The translations under genes were made by a program, and so were the position numbers. From Candidatus Bathyarchaeia archaeon (GTDB taxonomy: Archaea > Thermoproteota > Bathyarchaeia > Bathyarchaeales > Bathycorpusculaceae): DNA of 64,000 bases. Where the stretch lies: NCBI GenBank assembly GCA_038873195.1, contig JAVZEV010000001.1:1206490-1270489 (forward strand), read 5' to 3'. The notes under the pieces were generated by a model. The model saw only the letters and a program-made list of their open reading frames with translations, did not search any database and was not told where the DNA came from. Below are positions 16,270 to 22,910 of the stretch, in pieces (position 1 is the first letter of the stretch; each line of letters begins with the position of its first letter).

Positions 16270-17730
16270 GTGGTTGTTATGGCTTTGGATGAAACTAAAA
16301 CTGCTGGTCTTTTTGATTTAGCTGCGCAAGCGGCTAAAGTGATTCTGGAAACTGTGAAGGAGGATGGTTTTGTTCATGTTTTTTCGCATTTGGACGCTGA
16401 CGGGGTTGCTGCGGCTGGTATTATTGGTAAAATGTTGGCTAGATTAGACGCTAAATTTCGCGTTAGGATAACTCAGTGGATTGACGAGAAAATTGTGGGC
16501 GAGATTCTTGCTGACAAGCCGCAACTGATAATTCTAGCAGATTTTGGAAGTGGCTACATTGACTTGTTAAATGAGAAGCTTGCAGATTTTAAAATAGTGA
16601 TTTTGGATCATCATCAAGTTACTGGTAAGGAAGCGTCTAATATTGTGCATGTGAATCCTCATTTGTTTGGGATTGATGGTGCACGGGACATTAGCGGTTC
16701 TGGTGTTGCGTATTTTGTGGCTAAGGCGGTTGACAAAGTCAATGTGGATTTGGCGCCTATTGCTGTGGTTGGTGCTCTTGGTGATTTGCAAGACAAGTAT
16801 GATCAGCGGTTGCTTGGTGGGCTTAATGAGGTGATAGTTAAAGATGCGGTGGATGCTGGGCTTTTGACGGTTGAAAAAGACCTTATATTCTTTGGTAGAG
16901 AAACGCGTCCAATTCACAAGATGTTGTCGTCGACGACTAGTCCTTTTATTCCAGGCATTAGTGGAGAGGAGGATAAGAGTTTGGCTTTTTTGGCAAGTTT
17001 GGATATTAAGCCAAGGCATGGGGAAAGATGGCGTGCTTTGAGGGACCTTTCTGATGAAGAGAAGAAGCGGTTGTGCACTGGACTTGCGGATTATTTGTTG
17101 TCTAAGGGTTTGCATTATGAGGTTGCAAATCTTATTGGTCATGTTTACACTTTGAAGAGCGAGGAACCGTGGACTCCGCTTAGGGATGCGAGGGAGTTTG
17201 CTGTTTTGTTGAATGCGACTGGGCGTATGGATAGGCCTAGTTTGGGTGTTGCTATTTGTATGGGTGATCGTGGTGCGGCCTTTGAAGAGGCGAGCAGGGT
17301 GTTGGAGGAGTATAGGCGAACTATTAATAGGTATCTTGGGTGGGTTATGGAGAAGCCTGAGCGGATGCGGGAGTTTGAGAATGTTTATGTTGTTTATGGT
17401 GAAGATTTTATTGATGATAAGATAATTGGTGCGATTTCTTCTATCCTTTCTGCGAGTTTGCCGAATCCTGAGAAGCCGTTGATTGCGTATGCGAATGTTG
17501 CTGAGGAGGGTTTGGCGAAGTTTTCTGCGAGGACTGTGGATACGATGACGAATAGGGGTGTAAATCTTGGCGTGGTTATGCAGGTGGCTGCGGAGAAGTA
17601 TGGTGGGAATGGTGGTGGTCATAACATAGCTGCTGGAGCACAAGTTCCAATGGAGAACGTTCAGGGGTTTGTAGCGTTTGTTAATGAGCTTGTTGGAAGG
17701 CAGTTGCGTGGTGAGAAGATTGGAAGCTGA
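16270..17730 (+). CDS. DHH-family nuclease, archaeal RecJ/GAN-like
   Basis: 486-residue DHH/DHHA1 phosphoesterase of the archaeal RecJ-like group, which includes GAN, the single-strand exonuclease tied to the CMG/GINS replisome. The DHH domain shows SHLDADGVAAAG (about residue 41), LADFGSG and VILDHHQ; the C-terminal DHHA1 domain shows the glycine-rich GGNGGGHNIAAGA. Start at GTG 16270 or ATG 16279. It overlaps pcc1 by 20 bases. Its codons end strongly in G and T, unlike most neighbours, which creates a long open antisense frame that is not a gene. Confidence 0.88.
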   Translation: MVVMALDETKTAGLFDLAAQAAKVILETVKEDGFVHVFSHLDADGVAAAGIIGKMLARLDAKFRVRITQWIDEKIVGEILADKPQLIILADFGSGYIDLLNEKLADFKIVILDHHQVTGKEASNIVHVNPHLFGIDGARDISGSGVAYFVAKAVDKVNVDLAPIAVVGALGDLQDKYDQRLLGGLNEVIVKDAVDAGLLTVEKDLIFFGRETRPIHKMLSSTTSPFIPGISGEEDKSLAFLASLDIKPRHGERWRALRDLSDEEKKRLCTGLADYLLSKGLHYEVANLIGHVYTLKSEEPWTPLRDAREFAVLLNATGRMDRPSLGVAICMGDRGAAFEEASRVLEEYRRTINRYLGWVMEKPERMREFENVYVVYGEDFIDDKIIGAISSILSASLPNPEKPLIAYANVAEEGLAKFSARTVDTMTNRGVNLGVVMQVAAEKYGGNGGGHNIAAGAQVPMENVQGFVAFVNELVGRQLRGEKIGS

Positions 17731-17968
17731 AATAATTTTGGAGTATGATGATGAGAGAACTGCGGAAGCGGTTGCGAATGCGGTTTCGCCGGATAATTTT
17801 AAGACGCCAAGTGGATTGTGGGTGAGAACGGTTAGAACTGGGAAGAAGGTTGTTACGCAGGTTAAGTGTGAAGGGAAGTTTCCAACGTTTATTGCGACGA
17901 TTGATGATTTGCTGTTTTGTGTTTCTACTGCGGAAAAGACGCTTCAAGACGCGAGAAAATTTGGCTAA
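17711..17968 (+). CDS. pcc1: KEOPS subunit Pcc1
   Basis: About 85 residues, the CTAG/Pcc1 family: LEAEIILEYDDERTAEAVANAVSPDN, then KVVTQVKCEGKFPTFIATIDDLL and a C-terminal helix ending in LQDARKFG. Pcc1 is the dimerisation subunit of KEOPS and helps in tRNA binding. The GTG at 17711 gives the expected N-terminus; the frame is open further up, but that part lies inside the nuclease gene. With kae1 and bud32 3 kb upstream, three of the core KEOPS genes are in this block. Cgi121 was not seen. Confidence 0.88.
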   Translation: MRRLEAEIILEYDDERTAEAVANAVSPDNFKTPSGLWVRTVRTGKKVVTQVKCEGKFPTFIATIDDLLFCVSTAEKTLQDARKFG

Positions 17969-17987
17969 GTAATAGTTGTGTATTTGT

Positions 17988-18005
17988 TAGGCTTGGGAAA
18001 GCCTA
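17988..18005 (+). other. Perfect 7-bp hairpin with GGGA loop after pcc1
   Basis: TAGGCTT-GGGA-AAGCCTA forms a perfect 7-bp stem closed by a GNRA-type tetraloop (17988-17994 / 17999-18005), 19 bases after the pcc1 stop. A run of C and then the TATA-like ttataaata follow. It could be a 3' end structure of the pcc1 transcript or part of a small RNA. Confidence 0.45.
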
Positions 18006-18013
18006 TACCCCCT

Positions 18014-18023
18014 CTTATAAATA
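18014..18023 (+). promoter_or_regulatory. TATA-like element upstream of serS
   Basis: The sequence ttataaatag (about 18014-18023) is the best TATA match in the 160-base gap before serS. It would put the transcript start near 18045 and give an 85-base leader. The leader contains two copies of GTAAGGTTA (18062-18070 and 18087-18095). Confidence 0.35.
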
Positions 18024-18130
18024 GGTTCAATTGGTGTTTGGTTGGTTGGATAGGTTTTATCGTAAGGTTAAATAGTTGATTTATGGGTAAGGTTAGAAGG
18101 CTAAGCGTCTGATGTGGCTGATTGAGAGAG

Positions 18131-19417
18131 ATGTTGGACATTAAGCTTATCCGCGAAAACCCGGAGTTGGTAAGGAGTAATTTGTTGAGGAGAGGCGACG
18201 CTGAAAACTTGAGGATGCTGGACGAGTTAATTGATTATGACAAGAAATGGCGGCAAGGGTTGACTAGGCTTAACGAGTTGCGTCATGAAAGAAAACTTGT
18301 AACCATGCAGATTGCGGGGCTCAAAAAGAAGGGAAAAGACGCGGCTAAAGAGTTATCGAAGGCGAAAGTCATCGACGCTGAAATAACAAGCTTGGAAAGG
18401 CAAGTGAACGAATGCGAAGAAAAAGTACGTTATTATCTGCTTAGACTCCCAAACCTTCTGCACGAGTCGGTTCCGACCGGCAAGGATGAACACGATAATG
18501 TCCCAATTAGAAAGTGGGGTAAAATACCCAAGTTCAGCTTTCCAGTCAAGGACCACATAGATTTGAGCTTAACCCTTGACGTGATGGACATTGAAAGAGC
18601 CGGAAAGGTTGCAGGAGCCAGATTTTTCTATCTTAAGAATGAAGCCGTTTTGCTTGATATGGCTTTGATGAATTTTGCCATAGAAGAAATGGTTAAGAAA
18701 AAGTACACGCCTATAGAGCCGCCTTTCATGATGCGAAGAAAAGCGTATGAAGGCGTCACAGCCCTAAGCGACTTTGAAGATGTCTTATACAAAATTGAAA
18801 ATGAAGACTTGTACATGATTGCAACTTCAGAACATCCAATCGCAGCCATGTTCATGGATGAAGTGTTGAAAGCGGATGACCTGCCGCTGAAATTTGTTGG
18901 AATAAGCACAAACTTTAGAAAAGAAGCGGGAGCACACGGCAAAGACACACGCGGAATCTTCCGCGTTCACCAATTCAATAAGGTTGAACAGTTCATTTTC
19001 TGCCGACCTGAAGACTCATGGAAATTTCATGAAGAGCTAATCCAAAACGCTGAGGAACTCGTCCAGAAACTTGGTTTGCCCTACCATGTTGTAAATGTGT
19101 GCACGGGTGACATTGGAACGGTTGCCGCCAAAAAATATGACATAGAAGTTTGGATGCCAGCACAAAACGCCTACAGAGAAATAATCTCGTGCAGCAACTG
19201 CACTGATTATCAAGCCAGAAGGTTGAACATAAGATACAGAGAAAAGGAAGGAGAGGCTCCTAAAGGTTTTGTGCATACATTAAATTCCACAGCGTTAGCC
19301 AGCAGAACTATGGTTGCTATACTTGAGAATTACCAGCAAAAAGACGGTTCAGTTGTTATTCCAGAAGTTTTGAGAAAATATATGGGTGGCATCGAGAAAA
19401 TAAAGCCTAAACGGTAA
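18131..19417 (+). CDS. serS: Seryl-tRNA synthetase (class II, standard type)
   Basis: 428-residue SerRS of the common bacterial/archaeal type, not the rare methanogen form. The N-terminal coiled-coil arm (residues about 28-100) binds the long variable arm of tRNA-Ser. Class II motif 2 is FRKEAGAHGKDTRGIFRVHQF, and motif 3 includes LNSTALASRTMVAILENYQ. The ATG at 18131 gives the standard MLDIKLIRENPELVR start; a TTG 9 bases earlier is open but unlikely. It stands alone after a 160-base leader region. The ribosomal gene S3Ae follows. Confidence 0.96.
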   Translation: MLDIKLIRENPELVRSNLLRRGDAENLRMLDELIDYDKKWRQGLTRLNELRHERKLVTMQIAGLKKKGKDAAKELSKAKVIDAEITSLERQVNECEEKVRYYLLRLPNLLHESVPTGKDEHDNVPIRKWGKIPKFSFPVKDHIDLSLTLDVMDIERAGKVAGARFFYLKNEAVLLDMALMNFAIEEMVKKKYTPIEPPFMMRRKAYEGVTALSDFEDVLYKIENEDLYMIATSEHPIAAMFMDEVLKADDLPLKFVGISTNFRKEAGAHGKDTRGIFRVHQFNKVEQFIFCRPEDSWKFHEELIQNAEELVQKLGLPYHVVNVCTGDIGTVAAKKYDIEVWMPAQNAYREIISCSNCTDYQARRLNIRYREKEGEAPKGFVHTLNSTALASRTMVAILENYQQKDGSVVIPEVLRKYMGGIEKIKPKR

Positions 19418-19467
19418 AACTTTTAATACTCTGATGCGAATTTTCAAGCTACATTCGGAGGATTAAC

Positions 19468-20085
19468 GTGTCTTCAAAAACAAAACGTGTAAGAGACAAA
19501 TGGCGAAGCAAAACATGGTACACCGTAGTGGCTCCGCCATACTTTGGAAACGTTGAGTTAGGAGCAATACCAGCAGACGAACCGGAAAAACTTGTTGGAA
19601 GAGTCATTGACTCAACTCTTTATGATGTCACAAACGACTTCGCTCATCAATATTTAAAGATATATTTCCAAATAACCCAACTTGACGGCAAAACCGCAAA
19701 GACAATGTTCAAAGGTCACGAGTATTCGCGGGATTATCTGCGAAGCCTTGTGAGAAGAAGAACAACAAAAGTGGATGGGCTCTTCACCGTGACTACGAAA
19801 GATGGATATAAACTGCAAGTAGCCGTAACCGCATTTACACTTTCACGAATTAAGACATCGCAAGAGAAAGAAATCCGAACTATAATGGCGAAAATAATCA
19901 GAGAAAAAGCATCGGCATTAACATTAGACGAGTTTGCGCAAGAGATGGTCTTAGGCAAAATAGCCTCAGACATATACAACGAGGCAAAAAAATTAGCTCC
20001 ACTACGTCATGTGGGCATCAGAAAATCAAAACTAACCACGCCACTAGCACAGTTACCGCAAATTCAAACGCGAAAGGCAGAGTAA
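19468..20085 (+). CDS. rps3ae: 30S ribosomal protein S3Ae (eS1)
   Basis: 205 residues, basic N-terminus (KTKRVRDKWRSKTWYTVVAPPYFG), then GHEYSRDYLRSLVRRRTTKVDGLFTV and a C-terminal segment VGIRKSKLTTPLAQLP, all characteristic of archaeal/eukaryotic S3Ae. The start is GTG at 19468 with a strong GGAGG 7-8 bases before it. A TATA-like ttttaata at about 19421 gives a short leader. Its end is 2 bases from the stop of the convergent korC gene. Confidence 0.95.
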   Translation: MSSKTKRVRDKWRSKTWYTVVAPPYFGNVELGAIPADEPEKLVGRVIDSTLYDVTNDFAHQYLKIYFQITQLDGKTAKTMFKGHEYSRDYLRSLVRRRTTKVDGLFTVTTKDGYKLQVAVTAFTLSRIKTSQEKEIRTIMAKIIREKASALTLDEFAQEMVLGKIASDIYNEAKKLAPLRHVGIRKSKLTTPLAQLPQIQTRKAE

Positions 20086-20087
20086 AC

Positions 20088-20633
20088 CTAACTTTTTAAC
20101 AAATCTTTCCCGTATTCGTAGCCTTTTTCAAAAGCAGTTAAATTAAGCTCTTCAGTGCCTTTTGGTATGTTTGCTTTAATTGACTCTTTTAACGCGTCTC
20201 TATCCAGCAACTCCGTGATAGCTGCAAAAGCGCCCAGCATCACTATGTTAGCAACTATTTTCCTTCCCAACTCTTCAGCAATTTTCGTGGCTGGAACACG
20301 ATAAACTTTAACATTTTTCAATTCCTTTTCATGCGGAATCATGTCAGGGTCCATAATTATCACTCCACCGGATTTCACGTCTTCCGCATATTCGTTGTAG
20401 GCGTGTTGAGACATCACAACAAGCACGTCTGGCTCGGTGACTTTTGGAAAGTCTATGTCCTCTTCTGATATCACCACTTCTGATTTGCACGCGCCGCCTC
20501 TTGATTCTGGACCATAAGATTGTGTTTGAACTGCATTTTTTCCACTGTGAATCGCGGCTGCAGCAGCCGTGATTATTCCAGACTTGATTATTCCTTGTCC
20601 TCCAAATCCTGCAAACCGAATTTCTTTTCGCAT
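20088..20633 (-). CDS. korC: 2-oxoacid:ferredoxin oxidoreductase, gamma subunit
   Basis: 181 residues of the gamma domain of 2-oxoacid:ferredoxin oxidoreductases: FAGFGGQGIIKSGIITAAAAA at the start, SYGPESRGGACKSEVVIS, and VMLGAFAAITELLDRDAL. The first glycine-rich loop and the ESRGG motif are hallmarks. It is the last gene of a six-gene operon (fusion genes, then korD, A, B, C). The D-A-B-C order is that of 2-oxoglutarate oxidoreductases in methanogens and Archaeoglobus, which favours 2-oxoglutarate, but substrate cannot be proved from sequence. Confidence 0.92.
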   Translation of the reverse strand: MRKEIRFAGFGGQGIIKSGIITAAAAAIHSGKNAVQTQSYGPESRGGACKSEVVISEEDIDFPKVTEPDVLVVMSQHAYNEYAEDVKSGGVIIMDPDMIPHEKELKNVKVYRVPATKIAEELGRKIVANIVMLGAFAAITELLDRDALKESIKANIPKGTEELNLTAFEKGYEYGKDLLKS

Positions 20634-20636
20634 TTT

Positions 20637-21476
20637 TCACCATCCCATTGCTTTCTCGTTAATCTGAGCTATCTTCTCATGGAGCAGTCTTTCATAACTA
20701 ATCTTTTCTGTGTTAACAAACTCGCCCACGACTATTTTTTCGGGAGAAATTTCTGCTTTAGACGGGTCGGAGAAATTTTCAACCACAGAAGCTCTTCTAA
20801 ACCATTCCATCATTTCCAAACCCGTTCGCATCTTGTTGCGTCTGCCGAAAATCTCTGGGCAAGGCGAGACGACTTCTAAGAAGCAGAAACCTTCTTTCTG
20901 CAACATCCGCTTTATCGACTGCGTCAACCTTCGCACATGCAAGGTCGTCCATCTAGCCACGTAAGTCGCGCCGGACGCTGCAGCTAAGTGGACTAGGTTA
21001 AATGGATGTTCAATGTTGCCGTAAGGGGTTGTAGTTGTTGATGCTTCGAGAGGAGTCGTGGGACCTTGTTGTCCGCCGGTCATTCCATAGTTAAAGTTGT
21101 TTGCGCAAATCACCTTTATTCCTATGTTTCGCCGTGCAGCATGAATGAAATGGTTTCCACCGATGGCGAAGAGGTCGCCGTCGCCGCTTATAACAACAAC
21201 TTCCAACTCTGGATTTGCCAATTTTACTCCAGTTGCGAAGGCTATTGCGCGTCCATGCGTCGTGTGGAAAGAATCAGCATTCGTGTAGCCTGCCGTGCGT
21301 CCAATGCAGCCAATGCCAGACACAACCACCAGTTTATCCAAATCCTTCTGTAACTCATCCAACGCGTGAACAAAACAGTTCAGCACAATACCGTTGCCGC
21401 ATCCGGGACACCAAATATGCGGCATCATCGCCGAACGCAAATACTTCGCAAAAGGATGCACTACTTCCTGAACCAT
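20637..21476 (-). CDS. korB: 2-oxoacid:ferredoxin oxidoreductase, beta (TPP) subunit
   Basis: 279 residues. The thiamine diphosphate fold is shown by WCPGCGNGIVL (near residue 22), GDGDLFAIGGNHFIHAARRN and the conserved NNFNYGMTGGQQGPTT. The Cys-Pro-Gly-Cys-Gly pair ligates the [4Fe-4S] cluster. The ATG at 21476 overlaps the korA stop codon by one base (TAATG), so translation is coupled; an earlier in-frame start at 21485 is possible. It pairs with KorA to form the catalytic core. Confidence 0.94.
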   Translation of the reverse strand: MVQEVVHPFAKYLRSAMMPHIWCPGCGNGIVLNCFVHALDELQKDLDKLVVVSGIGCIGRTAGYTNADSFHTTHGRAIAFATGVKLANPELEVVVISGDGDLFAIGGNHFIHAARRNIGIKVICANNFNYGMTGGQQGPTTPLEASTTTTPYGNIEHPFNLVHLAAASGATYVARWTTLHVRRLTQSIKRMLQKEGFCFLEVVSPCPEIFGRRNKMRTGLEMMEWFRRASVVENFSDPSKAEISPEKIVVGEFVNTEKISYERLLHEKIAQINEKAMGW

Positions 21477-22627
21477 TAAGAACACCTCCTTACCATGTCA
21501 AGAATCTCCTGCGGAGTATGCGGCTCCTCGCCTAATTTGGAAAGAAAAGAGACGGGAGTTTCTTTCGCTGCTCTCTCCACTTCGCGAACAATTTGCCCAC
21601 AATTCATTTCAGGAACAACAATAGCCTTCGCTTGTCCAGCAATTCTTGCAACATGTTTTTCCGGGAAAGGCCACAGTGTGATTAACCGTAACATTCCAGC
21701 TTTGATTCCGGCTTCTCTTGCTCTTCTAACTGCGCTTAAGGCGGCTCTGGCTACGATTCCGTAAGCTACAACTACGATATCTGCGTCTTCAAGCATGACC
21801 TCTTCAACGTTTATTATCTTATCCGCATTCTTGTTTATCTTTTCACAAAGCCGCCTAACAAGCCTCGTTTGAACTTCAGAGTTTTGTGTTCGAGGATAAC
21901 CACGCTCATCATGCGTTAAACCTGTTGCGTGAAACCGATAGCCTTCTCCAAAACAAGCCATGGGCGGAACCAAATCATCTTCGGGCATGAAAGGCGCGTA
22001 TTCGCTTGGTGAAACATGAGGCTTTTTGCGGTTAACTATCCTAATCTCTGAAGCGGGAGGTATGACGACTTTTTCCCACATGTGCGCAACAATCTCATCA
22101 CCCATCAACAACGTTGGAACACGATAAGTTTCAGCCAAATTAAACGCTTCAACCGTTAAGTTGAACATTTCCTGCACAGAAGAAGGCGCTAAAGCTATGA
22201 TGCCATAATCGCCATGAGAACCCCACTTGGCTTGCATAACATCCTGCTGTCCCGGCAGCGTGGGCTGCCCAGTGCTTGGTCCGCCTCGCATGATGTCAAC
22301 AATAACGCATGGAGTCTCAGTCATAACAGCTAAACCTATATTCTCTTGCATGAGGCTAAAGCCTGGTCCAGAAGTCGCCGTCATAGCTTTCAATCCCGCG
22401 TAGGAAGCGCCCAGAACAGCCGCGATAGACGCTATTTCATCCTCCATTTGAATGTAGATTCCGCCAAATTCAGGCATTCGCTCCGACAAGTGCTCAGCAA
22501 TTTCAGTTGCGGGCGTGATTGGGTAACCAGCAAAAAATCTGCAACCAGCAGCAATCGCGCCTTCCGCACATGCAATGTCGCCGCTCATGAAATGCGCGCC
22601 GGTTGGCAAAGTTCTTTTTCCAGTCAT
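21476..22627 (-). CDS. korA: 2-oxoacid:ferredoxin oxidoreductase, alpha subunit
   Basis: 383 residues carrying the pyrimidine-binding and transketolase-C-like domains: GAIAAGCRFFAGYPITPATEIAE (with the YPITP motif typical of the Kor/For family), MTATSGPGFSLM, GGPSTGQPTLPGQQD and, near the C-terminus, RLITLWPFPEK. GPSTG(Q/M)PT is the family hallmark. The start overlaps the korD stop by 4 bases (ATGA). It binds 2-oxoacid together with KorB. Confidence 0.95.
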   Translation of the reverse strand: MTGKRTLPTGAHFMSGDIACAEGAIAAGCRFFAGYPITPATEIAEHLSERMPEFGGIYIQMEDEIASIAAVLGASYAGLKAMTATSGPGFSLMQENIGLAVMTETPCVIVDIMRGGPSTGQPTLPGQQDVMQAKWGSHGDYGIIALAPSSVQEMFNLTVEAFNLAETYRVPTLLMGDEIVAHMWEKVVIPPASEIRIVNRKKPHVSPSEYAPFMPEDDLVPPMACFGEGYRFHATGLTHDERGYPRTQNSEVQTRLVRRLCEKINKNADKIINVEEVMLEDADIVVVAYGIVARAALSAVRRAREAGIKAGMLRLITLWPFPEKHVARIAGQAKAIVVPEMNCGQIVREVERAAKETPVSFLSKLGEEPHTPQEILDMVRRCS

Positions 22628-22908
22628 TTTTTAACATCCTCCTTACATGATTTTTCAGTAACGAAAATTGCAAAGTCTGGACAAACTGCAGTGCAAAAAC
22701 TGCATATAATACATTTGCTTTCGTCAATAATCTTCGGAGGGTGAACGCCCCGCGCGTTTATCTCTTGAGATTCCTCTAAAACTTTTTTTGGACAGAATTG
22801 AATGCAGAAACCGCAGCCTTTGCATTGGTCTTTAATCAAGTGAATCTGCGCTTGAGGCGGCTTCACTTTCTCCTTGTCAAGGGGCTGATGCTTGATTCTT
22901 TCTGGCAT
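22624..22908 (-). CDS. korD: 2-oxoacid:ferredoxin oxidoreductase, delta (2x[4Fe-4S]) subunit
   Basis: 94-residue ferredoxin-type subunit with two classical cluster motifs, CKGCGFCIQFCP (residues 29-40) and CIICSFCTAVCP (residues 67-78). The second motif has Ile where Gly is more usual. It moves electrons from the TPP core of Kor to ferredoxin or to a partner. It starts 2 bases after the HdrA-MvhD fusion ends, placing the electron outlet of Kor directly beside the Hdr-type genes. Confidence 0.93.
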   Translation of the reverse strand: MPERIKHQPLDKEKVKPPQAQIHLIKDQCKGCGFCIQFCPKKVLEESQEINARGVHPPKIIDESKCIICSFCTAVCPDFAIFVTEKSCKEDVKK

Positions 22909-22910
22909 GA

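Noticed and set aside
16567-17643. 358-codon open frame antisense to the DHH nuclease gene
   Set aside because: The sense gene ends codons in G/T, which removes stops from this antisense frame. The translated product is rich in Arg, Asn, Thr and Ile with no motif, and it has no start signals.
18006-18130. tRNA or box C/D RNA before serS
   Set aside because: GGTTCAA resembles a T-arm, but no acceptor or anticodon stem pairs, and C/D boxes are too weak and too close together.
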